64,000 nucleotides of DNA from Diplonema papillatum (taxonomy: Eukaryota; Euglenozoa; Diplonemea; Diplonemida; Diplonemidae): assembly GCA_030068145.1 (NCBI GenBank), contig JAPJBO010000502.1, positions 62,001-126,000 on the forward strand. Reading direction: 5' to 3'. A program made the position numbers and the translations under genes. The notes under the pieces are model-generated. The model did no database searches, was not told the origin of the DNA, and was given only the letters and a program-made list of their open reading frames with translations. Shown one piece after another: positions 23,223 through 33,200 of the stretch (positions are counted from its first letter, which is position 1; each line of letters begins with the position of its first letter).

Positions 23223-23469
23223 TTCACCCTCTGTGGATGGAGGTTCACATCCTCAAACGCACGCCCTGCCTGCTGGGCTTGCCCCACGTCAGCACCTCCG
23301 AAAGTCGAATCGCAGACCCTTTGACCTTCAACAGTGAATCGTGGCAACTTTTTGAGGTTTAATAGGTAGAGTCTCCGATAGACCTTTGAGGCTGGGTTGT
23401 GGAGGCATGTCTGCACACGCGCGTGCTTCTTGTTGGGTCCTCACTTGCAGCTGCACAACCATTGGGGTG

Positions 23470-24075
23470 TCACGCCACGTGTATGACGCCGCCCGATGCG
23501 GCCGCAAGGAGGGCGAGGCCTGTTTTCCCTTCGAGTTCCTTGCACTGCGACCGGTGTCCCGACCCTTCCGGAACCCGCGTCTGGGCGGCCGAGCGCCCCT
23601 TGTTGTCGGCGACGAGCTTCCGCAGGGTTTCGAGGTCGGCATCTGCCAGCAGCGTGCCTTCGACGTCGAGGTTGCAGAGCGGCGCGTTGCGGACCAGCGC
23701 CGCCAGCGCAGCCGCCGCGGCTTCTCCGATCGGATTGTTCGACAGGTCGACACTCTCCAGCCGGGGGAACGCGCTGAGCAACGGCAGAAAAGCTTTCACC
23801 TCGTCGCTCTCCAGGTACGAATCAGCGAAGCACATGTGCGCGATGTCTGGGAACAGCACGGCCGACGCCCGCAGCACCGCGGCCAGCGATTTTCCTGTCA
23901 CGAAGAACGGGCGCAGGTCCAAGTCTCTGCGGGGGGGCCCCCCGTACTCCTTGCTCAGGAGCGCGGCGAACCCAGTGTTCGGCCGCAGGCCATGGTCTGA
24001 GCACGCCTTCGCGTAGACCTGCAGGCAGCGCTGACCCTCGGGCGTCGGCTGCAAGTGATGGAAGTCGCCCAACAT
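23470..24075 (-). CDS. Ribonuclease-inhibitor-type LRR protein
   Basis: The ATG is at 24,075 (MLGDFHHLQPTPEGQRC) and the 201-codon ORF ends at TGA 23,470. The N-terminal ~100 residues include YAKACSDHGLRPNTGFAALL, a pattern common ahead of RNI-type LRRs in protist proteins. The LRR part is FPRLESVDLSNNPIGEAAAA then NAPLCNLDVEGTLLADADLE. Such proteins usually mediate protein contacts. The tail after NKGRSAAQTR is not conserved in the echoes. A splice-acceptor-like tract (CTTTTCTGCCGTTGCTCAG) lies inside the ORF right where the downstream duplicated copies begin, so the last LRR segment may behave as an exon. An AG immediately precedes the ATG. Confidence 0.75.
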   Translation of the reverse strand: MLGDFHHLQPTPEGQRCLQVYAKACSDHGLRPNTGFAALLSKEYGGPPRRDLDLRPFFVTGKSLAAVLRASAVLFPDIAHMCFADSYLESDEVKAFLPLLSAFPRLESVDLSNNPIGEAAAAALAALVRNAPLCNLDVEGTLLADADLETLRKLVADNKGRSAAQTRVPEGSGHRSQCKELEGKTGLALLAAASGGVIHVA

Positions 24076-24156
24076 GCTCTACCCCTCTTCTTTTTGGCCG
24101 ACTGTGCCTTCTCCTCCTCCCGTCGGTGGTATCTGTTTGCCTGTGGTCTACGCGGT

Positions 24157-24394
24157 CTACTTGTGAACTTCAGTTTTGTGGGTGCTTGTGGCTTTTTCTT
24201 GCGAAGCGTTTTTCGAGGCTTTTTCCTTGAAAAGAATCGCATGAACTTGGACAGTTTTGGCCGGGGCCGCTGACCCAAACGGGCGCAGGCGCGGGCCCTT
24301 CCCAAAGTATTCACACCACGCAAACTTGCAGCACTGGTCGTCGGTTGTCGTACAAACGGCGCCCGGCACGTCCCCTCTCCAATGGCACGAAGCC
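24157..24394 (-). CDS. Cys-rich terminal exon, gene unknown
   Basis: One minus-strand frame reads KASCHWRGDVPGAVCTTTDD, then QCCKFAWCEYFGKGPRLRPF, then a Lys-rich tail ending HKTEVHK and TAG. The spaced Cys/His/Trp residues look like a small zinc-binding or disulphide module. There is no ATG; an AG just upstream (GACGAAG) could be an acceptor, though the tract before it is purine-rich. It ends 81 bp upstream of the LRR gene ATG. No upstream exon was identified. Alternative frames are less plausible. Confidence 0.4.
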
Positions 24395-24399
24395 TTCGT

Positions 24400-25048
24400 C
24401 TTTTTTTAGAGTGCAAGTTCGCTTAGGGATCCGGGGCTTTAAAGTTTTTGCGCCTTCTTCGTGACGGCGCTTCATAAGCATGAACCAACCGTGTCCCCGC
24501 GTGAAACGTTTCAAGGGTCAACCCTTCTTTCAAAAAATGAGACGACTGCATCATCCGGGGCCTGTGGACATGGTCAGCAGGATCGTCAATTTGTCACCAC
24601 TTCAGATCTCCGGCAATTCTGCACGTCCGAGAAGGTGCATTCCAATATTCCGCATAGAGAAAGACAGGGTGAAAAAGCAGCGACGACAAGCCACGGTCAG
24701 CTGAGGACGACGAGCATGAAGAGGGCTCACGCGGCCATGTTTCCAATCAAATAACGAGAGAAAGGAGAGTGAAAAGGGGGAGAGGAAGGTTAGTGCGGCA
24801 CCGTGTAAGTGGTTCCAACAACGTAAGCCTCGCGGCCCGCCTCTTTCACCGGTTGGTTCTCGGTGGGCATTCATGAAGATGCCTTTGCTGCGGGGGATTG
24901 CAAGAACGTGCTTGGAATGGGTATGTGCTCAACACCGCCCTGGTCCCGTCTGCGCCGTGTTTCGGTCCTTAAGCCACGGACACATAAGGCGGACCATCAT
25001 CAGCGCGGAACCTGAGTGTCTGCGATTTGCTGCGGGGGGTGGTGTCCT
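24400..25048. other. Spacer, nothing recognised
   Basis: The stretch is mostly purine-rich and AT-mixed, with no convincing coding sequence. It contains one copy of the TTTTTAGAGTGCAAGTTCGC motif (24,403-24,422). Confidence 0.5.
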
Positions 25049-25049
25049 T

Positions 25050-25945
25050 GGTGGCTCGGATACCCGGTCAAACTCGTTGTGGCTACGAGTCTGGGGCTTT
25101 GAATCCGGCAGCTTGAGGCATCGCGGTTTACTCCAATAGCCGAGAGAGCGTACGGATAGCCGCGACCCCAGCAAAGAGGGGGGTAAGAGAGTGACTCAAG
25201 CTGCGCTCGCAGCTTTCGGATACGAGACGACAACTCTGTGTCAGGTTCCAGTCGAGTTGCGTAGACGCCGGTCAGCGTGAGCTTCATGTTAGACCGGTGT
25301 TGGAACAAGTGTCGCGCGGTTTCAAGTCGGACCGCTGTGCCGGCAAGCCGTCGACAACTACCACTCTCAACCGACAGGCTCTCGGACTTCTTTCTGGCTT
25401 GGATACCCGGGGCTTTGAATCCGGAAGCTTGAGGCATCGCGGCTTACTCCCATAGCCGAGAGAGCGTACGGATAGCCGCGACCCCAGCAAAGAGGGGGCA
25501 GTAAGAGAGTGACTCTTGCTGCGCTCGCAGCTTTCGGATACGAGACGACAACTCTGTGTCAGGTTCCAGTCGAGTTGCGTAGACGCCGGTGGAGAAACTC
25601 GATGCGCCTCGTCAGCGTGAGCTTCATGTTAGACCGGTGTTGGAACAAGTGTCGCGCGGTTTCAAGTCGGACCGGTGTCGGTCAGCGTACGGATAGCCGC
25701 GACCCCAGCAAAGAGGGGGTAGTAAGAGAGTGACTCTTGCTGCGCTCGCAGCTTTCGGATACGAGACGACAACTCTGTGTCAGGTTCCAGTCGAGTTGCG
25801 TGAGCTTCATGTTAGACCGGTGTTGGAACAAGTGTCGCGCGATTTCAAGTCCGCTGTGCCGGCAAGCCGTCGACAACTACCATCTCTCTACCGACAGGCT
25901 GCCCTGCAACGAAAGTGTCTTGAAAGACTGATACTGCCATCTTCT
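25050..25945 (-). pseudogene. Three decayed tandem copies of the methyltransferase 3' end
   Basis: Copies lie at roughly 25,050-25,395, 25,396-25,685 and 25,686-25,945. They keep landmarks of the intact exon, such as RHLFQH (intact gene RHLFQHLV) and YPPLCWGRGYPYALSAIG (intact gene PPPLCWSHDYSYSFLALWEL), and the border GAGGCATCGCGGT. Internal deletions and substitutions have removed the middle. They are far more like one another than like the intact exon, so they were amplified from an already diverged copy. Confidence 0.7.
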
Positions 25946-25980
25946 TTCTGGCTTGGATGCCCGGCATAACTCCGTTGTGA

Positions 25981-26629
25981 CTACACGTCTGAAGCTTCGA
26001 ACTCGTCGGCCTGAGGCATCGCGGTCAGCTCCCACAAAGCCAGGAAAGAGTACGAGTAGTCGTGGCTCCAGCAAAGAGGGGGCGGCAAAGAGAACGGCTC
26101 CCGCTGCAAGTTCACCTTGCGGAAGCGAGCCAGCGACTCCGTGTCCAGGTCCACGTGCGCGGGCCAGTCGGGGTACGTCGAAGCCAGCAGAAAGACCCGA
26201 GGCGCCTCGTCGGCATAGCGCCGGGCGTGCGCCCGAAAGAGCTCGAGGACTGTCTGTATGTCGCTGCTCACCAAGTGTTGGAAGAGGTGCCGCGCGAAGA
26301 TCAGGTCGTAAGGCGCGTCTGGCAAGCCATCGACCACCACGTCCCTCTGCTCGAACCGGATGTTGGTCTGGGCGTGGGATTCCGCGTGCGCCTCGACCAA
26401 CGACTGCACGATGTCGACGCCGGTGTATTTCAGTGCGTCGGCGTGCCGACGCACCACGTCCGACATCCACGAAAAGTCCCCGCAAGCCACGTCGACTACC
26501 CGCAGCCTTTCCGCAGGCCGCAGCTCGGCCCGCATCTTCGGGACCATCCGATCCAGAAGCAGGGCAACGCGCTCTGTATTCTCGCCGTGCACCGAGCCTT
26601 CGCCCGACACGCTCTCGCGGGACCAGCTC
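25981..26629 (-). CDS. SAM-dependent methyltransferase catalytic exon
   Basis: The class I methyltransferase fold signature is clear: motif I RVVDVACGDFSWM, an acidic residue after beta-2 in YTGVDI, RDVVVDGLP, motif IV DLIFARHLFQHL, then LLASTYPDWP, KVNLQREPFSLPPPLCW and a stop after EFEASDV. The opening SGEGSVHGENTERVALLLDR matches the SGxGS start typical of this family. Substrate is unknown. The exon start is an acceptor, CACACAG at 26,632-26,630, leaving two bases to be supplied by an upstream exon. The exon at 29,219-29,772 ends in that phase (joined AAE-R-SWSRESVSGEGS). That would give a 400-residue type II membrane-anchored enzyme, plausibly acting on glycans in the secretory pathway. 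The fold call is strong; the join is inference. Confidence 0.8.
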
Positions 26630-27300
26630 CTGTGTGCAATGTTGGAGGTTAGCACATTCGTGGGCCGAATGTGTTCTCGGTGGCGTTTTACTTGGGTTGA
26701 GAGACAGGGATGCACAGGGAAGGATACGGTGGGGCGAAACACGCTTTCGCGGGACCAGCTCCTGTGTGCAATGTTGGAGGTTAGCACATTCGTGGGCCGA
26801 ATGTGTTCTCGGTGGCGTTTTACTTGGGTTGAGAGACAGGGATGCACAGGGAAGGATACGGTGGGGCGAAACACGCTTTCGCGGGACCAGCTCCTGAGTA
26901 AAAAGTTGGGGGTTAGCACATTCGTGGGCGGAATGTATTCTCGGTGGCGTTTTACTTGGGTTGAGAGACGGGGATGCATAGGGAAGGATACAATGGGGCG
27001 AAACACGCTTTCGCGGGACCAGCTCCTGAGTGCAAAGTTGGAGGTTTGTACATTCGTGGGCGGAATGTGTTCAATCGGCAGCGTATTACTTGGGTTGAGA
27101 CAGGGATGCACAGGGTAGGATACTGTGATTCTGGCGTTTGTTCATAAGGGGGGGAAACACGCTTTCGCAGGACCAGCTCCTGAGTCCCTTTTGTGAGGTT
27201 TGCCCATTCGTGGACGGAATGTATTCTCGGTGGTCGAGGATTATTACTTGGGTTGAGACGGGGATGTATGAGGTAAGGTAGCATACAGTGATGCATAAAA
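26617..27300 (-). repeat. 132-bp tandem repeat that multiplies a 3' splice site
   Basis: GCGGGACCAGCTCC starts at 26,617, 26,749, 26,881 and 27,013 (132 bp apart), with a diverged copy at 27,167 (+154). On the minus strand each unit contains CAG|GAGCTGGTCC followed by the first ~20 bases of the methyltransferase exon. The last intron boundary has thus been copied about five times, while only the copy nearest the gene leads into catalytic sequence. Confidence 0.88.
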
Positions 27301-29033
27301 GGGGGAAATCTTCAGGCAGTTAGATGCTATAGCATCAAGTTTTCTTCGCGGGAACGCAGAGTTTGTTCTCTATTCCTTATTTTCCACACTTTCTTCTTTA
27401 TTTCTTTCGTCACCATCAGCAGGACTTTAAAACAACACAGCAGCTTGGCTGTTCTCCTACAAAATAATAATAAGTCCTAATAAGACGGTGCGGGAAGTTG
27501 GGATAGCAATGCAGATAATCCCGCCTAACCTAATGAGAAGGTGCAGGGAGTAAATATAGGAATGTGGAGACAAGCAGCCGTGTGCGGAACTATCGCATCC
27601 TGACCCGAAGACATCTGGTTTCTTCTTTTCCACCACCTACTACAAAGATGGATCCCGATCCCTTGTTATTCCATGCGTTATCATTCACGGCGAACGGCAC
27701 GCTGGTTTGTTCACAGTAGCATCGGTGGTCGACCCGCATGCGTATGGAGTACGCGAAAGCGCTTTCATCCCGATGAAGAGATTACTTGCAAGGCACCATT
27801 ACCACCGTTCATAGAGCACAGGTCTTGGTCCGATGACCGCGAGAAGACGCAAGCTTCCAGCGTGGCTTGGATCTGGGAGCGGAAGCCTGACTCTTAGAAG
27901 CTGTTGCCACCCTTTTGGGATCTGGAAGGAACTGTCCCTCGTTGTGGGTCTCGAAGTCAGTTGAAGTATGAAAAAGATTAAAGTGGTGTCACCTGAGGGG
28001 GTAATCTCAGGGCCGCCCACGTGATAAAGCCGTTAAGCATTGGGAACTTTTAAGTACACGAACCACACGGATCTGTATGCACCGTTAAGCAGCGGCTGCC
28101 GGCTTATCCCGTGACACCTTTTATATGCAGTTGGTTATCATGAACAGACTACATTATAGAAAGAGTAGCGTTGGCACTCTTACAGGTTCGTTCCCTCGTA
28201 GCTCGCCGGCAACGGGCACTCCAGTGAAACTGGGTATGTTACCGTTCCAGGTTTGGGTTTTGGGAGCATTACCAAAACTCAAAATCTGGCCCCGGGGATT
28301 TCGAAGTGTCCGAGCAACGGGGAACTTCCTGCTAATCTCCTTCTTGACAGCAGCCCACAAGGGCAAGAGAGAGATAGGGCAGGGACATCGGCGCCAACCA
28401 CAAGCCGAACGCTGCGAACGGGAGAGGTCGCAGACGGTTAGAGTTTATGGAGTTCCACCGCGTGGGTACATGCACTACACCATTGTAGTTCACTAGCACC
28501 TCAGGATGACCTCAGGGTCGCTATCCCGAGCTCGTGGTCAGGGCTTACGCAGTTCTTTTGTCTTGGAATCAGTACGTAGGGTCAGGCAAAAAAGAAATGG
28601 AGCATAGGGGGCTCGCCTGCCTGTGTTGCATGTCTTTGCCTCTGCCTCCGGCCTCAACCCTCCAGTGTCGCGGTGGTAAGCAGTCCCCGGTACTGCGGTT
28701 GATTCCCCAGATGAATCTGCAGAAAAGATAGTACGTGCTGATAACGTACTGATTTCAGCACGTGTACACGTACTGATTTCAGCATGTGTACAAAAAGAAA
28801 CTAAGAAAATTAACGTGCTGAAATCAGTACGTTCAGCATGCTGAACGTATGGCCTGCTCGTGGTGGTGTGTCCACAGCAGCTTATGGTCACCTCTGAGTA
28901 GGAGGAAATTTCCGGAAACTGTTTTTTTGGAAGCACCTGCTTTGTCGGAAATATGAGGAGACTGCCAGCTGCGGAACCTCAATGTCGGTAACGCGTAAGC
29001 GTTTTAACAAAAAAAAAAAAAAACAGGCGCTTC
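27301..29033. other. Probable intron or spacer with small repeats
   Basis: No gene is seen. Contents are one copy of repeat R4 (27,987-28,090; partner 30,083-30,178), one copy of R5 (28,190-28,280; partner 42,800-42,885), an iteron palindrome cluster (28,731-28,852) and an inverted fragment of R1 (28,931-28,977). It would be intronic if the methyltransferase join is right. Confidence 0.5.
28731..28852. repeat. Foldback cluster of GTACTGATTTCAGCA iterons
   Basis: Two direct and one inverted copies of CGTACTGATTTCAGCAYGTG lie within 120 bp, with GTGCTGATAACG and GTTCAGCATGCTGAACGT nearby, giving strong hairpin potential. It resembles the subterminal regions of the other iteron elements in this window. 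No outer inverted ends were identified. Confidence 0.6.
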
Positions 29034-29190
29034 GTTTTGTTTGTGCGTGCCGGTTGATCGTTTTCCCACTTGTATTTACCCTGTGTGTATTCAGGTAAGG
29101 AATTCTGATCAACCACCAAAACACGCTGCCTACGTCTTTTTAGCCTGCACAATACATTGAAGGGCACCCCGCAAGATTGTTGGTACTAAA
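29034..29190 (-). repeat. Dispersed ~157-bp repeat R2, copy 1
   Basis: Borders are TTTTTAGTACCAACAATCTTG and GTTTTGTTTGTGCGTGCCGG on the minus and plus strand respectively. The full partner at 41,100-41,257 is inverted relative to its neighbouring gene, and a shorter third copy is at 39,908-39,998. The repeat contains GGTTGATC and TGATCAACC, so it can fold. Here it lies immediately inside the predicted methyltransferase intron; without splicing, the upstream ORF would run into it and take its stop codon. Confidence 0.8.
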
Positions 29191-29218
29191 AAGATCGGGT
29201 TCTCCCTCAGTGGCAAAC

Positions 29219-29772
29219 CTTTCGGCGGCTATGCGATCGAAGCTGTCGCGCCTCGCCTCGGAGCTTTCGGCTGCGGCTGCGCGGCGCGGCCGAGCCAGCT
29301 CCGCCCAAATGGGCAGCTGCTGGGGGACGACGAGGGCGTGCACGACGCCGGGATCGAGCCCCGCGGTCCCGTACGCCATGCAGTCCGGGTTGACAGCAGA
29401 CCGGGCGCTCTGCACGAAGTCGTCGACGAAGGTCCTCGTGACACTCACTCCCGCCTTCGCGTCCCCCGCCTTTCCGGAGCACTTGGCGCGCATCTTTTCG
29501 TGCTGCATGTTCGCCCGTTCACTCTTCCGCCGCAGCTCCTGTATCGTGGTCTCCAGACTCCTCGCCCTGACCCGAATGTCCACCAGCTCACTGCGGAGGT
29601 CGCTCGCTTCCTCTTCGCCGGTGCGCCGCAGCTCGTTCATGTCGCGCAGGACCTCGTACGTCGTCATTTTGCTCTTCAGCGCCCAGAACACGGACAGCAA
29701 GCTCACGCACGTCAGGGCCGCCAGCAGTATCAACAGAAGCCGCACGTGCCTCGGCCGCGCGTTGGCAGACAT
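29219..29772 (-). CDS. Signal-anchor and coiled-coil exon, probable 5' exon of methyltransferase
   Basis: The ATG is at 29,772 (MSANARPRHVRLLLILLAAL). A short basic N-terminus and one hydrophobic segment (residues ~11-32, ending LLSVFWALKS) form a type II signal anchor, followed by a ~65-residue coiled coil (RRTGEEEASDLRSELVDIRV; ETTIQELRRKSERANMQHEK) and a globular part with NPDCMAYGTAGLDPGVVHAL. I infer a donor at 29,218 (AAAG|GTTTGC, a weak consensus) leaving two bases, which joins in frame to the methyltransferase exon at 26,629. Unspliced, the ORF continues 26 codons into repeat R2 and stops at 29,140. This is the architecture of Golgi enzymes: anchor, stem, catalytic domain. Confidence 0.65.
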
Positions 29773-30236
29773 CAGACTCTGACGAAGATCCCCATCCGCA
29801 TGGTCTGCCCCCCTTTGTGCACACTGTCCCGGGATGGTTCATGGAGTTCAAGTTCGCATGATGCTTTCAGTGTAAAGTCTTCTTGAGTAACCGTTTTTCG
29901 AATGGGTTCGTTTGAAGCAAATGAGTAACATGGAAGTTTGGGGCGGGTGGTGTTGTTCGGTGCCCAAATTCCATCCTAACGTTGGCTAGCCAAGCTCGCA
30001 CGTTCACTCTCTCGCCGTAGCTCCTGTAGGTTCCGCGCCCTGACCCGAACGTCCGCCAGCTCACTGTCGCGTCCTATTCGCCACCTGAGGGGGGTAATCT
30101 CAGGTCCTGCCCACTTCATAAAGCCGCTAAGCACTGGGAACATTTAAGTGCACGGCCCACACGGATCAGCATGCACTTTTCTCACAGGCTAGGTTACTTA
30201 ATGACGTCTTCATCGCCTGCCATTGCGTCATCAGCT
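29773..30236. other. Upstream flank with repeat R4
   Basis: The flank contains a diverged repeat of part of the coding exon (29,995-30,065, around CTCTCGCCGTAGCTCCTGTA, matching the coiled-coil coding region at 29,520-29,590). The R4 copy is at 30,083-30,178 (CACCTGAGGGGGGTAATCTC). Confidence 0.55.
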
Positions 30237-33200
30237 GAGTCCAGCCTAAGTCCAGCCTGAGTCCAGCCTGAGTCCAGCCTGAGTCCAGCCTGAGTCCAGC
30301 CTGAGTCCAGCCTAAGTCCAGCCTGAGTCCAGCCTGAGTCCAGCCTGAGTCCAGCCTGAGTCCAGCCTGAGTCCAGCCTGAGTCCAGCCTGAGTCCAGCC
30401 TGAGTCCAGCCTGAGTCCAGCCTGAGTCCAGCCTGAGTCCAGCCTGAGTCCAGCCTGAGTCCAGCCTGAGTCCAGCCTGAGTCCAGCCTGAGTCCAGCCT
30501 GAGTCCAGCCTGAGTCCAGCCTGAGTCCAGCCTGAGTCCAGCCTGAGTCCAGCCTGAGTCCAGCCTGAGTCCAGCCTGAGTCCAGCCTGAGTCCAGCCTG
30601 AGTCCAGCCTGAGTCCAGCCTGAGTCCAGCCTGAGTCCAGCCTGAGTCCAGCCTGAGTCCAGCCTGAGTCCAGCCTGAGTCCAGCCTGAGTCCAGCCTGA
30701 GTCCAGCCTGAGTCCAGCCTGAGTCCAGCCTGAGTCCAGCCTGAGTCCAGCCTGAGTCCAGCCTGAGTCCAGCCTGAGTCCAGCCTGAGTCCAGCCTGAG
30801 TCCAGCCTGAGTCCAGCCTGAGTCCAGCCTGAGTCCAGCCTGAGTCCAGCCTGAGTCCAGCCTGAGTCCAGCCTGAGTCCAGCCTGAGTCCAGCCTGAGT
30901 CCAGCCTGAGTCCAGCCTGAGTCCAGCCTGAGTCCAGCCTGAGTCCAGCCTGAGTCCAGCCTGAGTCCAGCCTGAGTCCAGCCTGAGTCCAGCCTGAGTC
31001 CAGCCTGAGTCCAGCCTGAGTCCAGCCTGAGTCCAGCCTGAGTCCAGCCTGAGTCCAGCCTGAGTCCAGCCTGAGTCCAGCCTGAGTCCAGCCTGAGTCC
31101 AGCCTGAGTCCAGCCTGAGTCCAGCCTGAGTCCAGCCTGAGTCCAGCCTGAGTCCAGCCTGAGTCCAGCCTGAGTCCAGCCTGAGTCCAGCCTGAGTCCA
31201 GCCTGAGTCCAGCCTGAGTCCAGCCTGAGTCCAGCCTGAGTCCAGCCTGAGTCCAGCCTGAGTCCAGCCTGAGTCCAGCCTGAGTCCAGCCTGAGTCCAG
31301 CCTGAGTCCAGCCTGAGTCAGCCTGAGTCCAGCCTGAGTCCAGCCTGAGTCCAGCCTGAGTCCAGCCTGAGTCCAGCCTGAGTCCAGCCTGAGTCCAGCC
31401 TGAGTCCAGCCTGAGTCCAGCCTGAGTCCAGCCTGAGTCCAGCCTGAGTCCAGCCTGAGTCCAGCCTGAGTCCAGCCTGAGTCCAGCCTGAGTCCAGCCT
31501 GAGTCCAGCCTGAGTCCAGCCTGAGTCCAGCCTGAGTCCAGCCTGAGTCCAGCCTGAGTCCAGCCTGAGTCCAGCCTGAGTCCAGCCTGAGTCCAGCCTG
31601 AGTCCAGCCTGAGTCCAGCCTGAGTCCAGCCTGAGTCCAGCCTGAGTCCAGCCTGAGTCAGCCTGAGTCCAGCCTGAGTCCAGCCTGAGTCCAGCCTGAG
31701 TCCAGCCTGAGTCCAGCCTGAGTCCAGCCTGAGTCCAGCCTGAGTCCAGCCTGAGTCCAGCCTGAGTCCAGCCTGAGTCCAGCCTGAGTCCAGCCTGAGT
31801 CCAGCCTGAGTCCAGCCTGAGTCCAGCCTGAGTCCAGCCTGAGTCCAGCCTGAGTCCAGCCTGAGTCCAGCCTGAGTCCAGCCTGAGTCCAGCCTGAGTC
31901 CAGCCTGAGTCCAGCCTGAGTCCAGCCTGAGTCCAGCCTGAGTCCAGCCTGAGTCCAGCCTGAGTCCAGCCTGAGTCCAGCCTGAGTCCAGCCTGAGTCC
32001 AGCCTGAGTCCAGCCTGAGTCCAGCCTGAGTCCAGCCTGAGTCCAGCCTGAGTCCAGCCTGAGTCCAGCCTGAGTCCAGCCTGAGTCCAGCCTGAGTCCA
32101 GCCTGAGTCCAGCCTGAGTCCAGCCTGAGTCCAGCCTGAGTCCAGCCTGAGTCCAGCCTGAGTCCAGCCTGAGTCCAGCCTGAGTCAGCCTGAGTCCAGC
32201 CTGAGTCCAGCCTGAGTCCAGCCTGAGTCCAGCCTGAGTCCAGCCTGAGTCCAGCCTGAGTCCAGCCTGAGTCCAGCCTGAGTCCAGCCTGAGTCCAGCC
32301 TGAGTCCAGCCTGAGTCCAGCCTGAGTCCAGCCTGAGTCCAGCCTGAGTCCAGCCTGAGTCCAGCCTGAGTCCAGCCTGAGTCCAGCCTGAGTCCAGCCT
32401 GAGTCCAGCCTGAGTCCAGCCTGAGTCAGCCTGAGTCCAGCCTGAGTCCAGCCTGAGTCCAGCCTGAGTCCAGCCTGAGTCCAGCCTGAGTCCAGCCTGA
32501 GTCCAGCCTGAGTCCAGCCTGAGTCCAGCCTGAGTCCAGCCTGAGTCCAGCCTGAGTCCAGCCTGAGTCCAGCCTGAGTCCAGCCTGAGTCCAGCCTGAG
32601 TCCAGCCTGAGTCCAGCCTGAGTCCAGCCTGAGTCCAGCCTGAGTCCAGCCTGAGTCCAGCCTGAGTCCAGCCTGAGTCCAGCCTGAGTCCAGCCTGAGT
32701 CCAGCCTGAGTCCAGCCTGAGTCCAGCCTGAGTCCAGCCTGAGTCCAGCCTGAGTCCAGCCTGAGTCCAGCCTGAGTCCAGCCTGAGTCCAGCCTGAGTC
32801 CAGCCTGAGTCCAGCCTGAGTCCAGCCTGAGTCCAGCCTGAGTCCAGCCTGAGTCCAGCCTGAGTCCAGCCTGAGTCCAGCCTGAGTCCAGCCTGAGTCC
32901 AGCCTGAGTCCAGCCTGAGTCCAGCCTGAGTCCAGCCTGAGTCCAGCCTGAGTCCAGCCTGAGTCCAGCCTGAGTCCAGCCTGAGTCCAGCCTGAGTCCA
33001 GCCTGAGTCCAGCCTGAGTCCAGCCTGAGTCCAGCCTGAGTCCAGCCTGAGTCCAGCCTGAGTCCAGCCTGAGTCCAGCCTGAGTCCAGCCTGAGTCCAG
33101 CCTGAGTCCAGCCTGAGTCCAGCCTGAGTCCAGCCTGAGTCCAGCCTGAGTCCAGCCTGAGTCCAGCCTGAGTCCAGCCTGAGTCCAGCCTGAGTCCAGC

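Noticed and set aside
25981-27111. Methyltransferase starting at 27,111 with repeat-encoded N-terminus
   Set aside because: That frame has no ATG there and its first 160 residues are just the 132-bp repeat; an acceptor at 26,630 gives a cleaner model.
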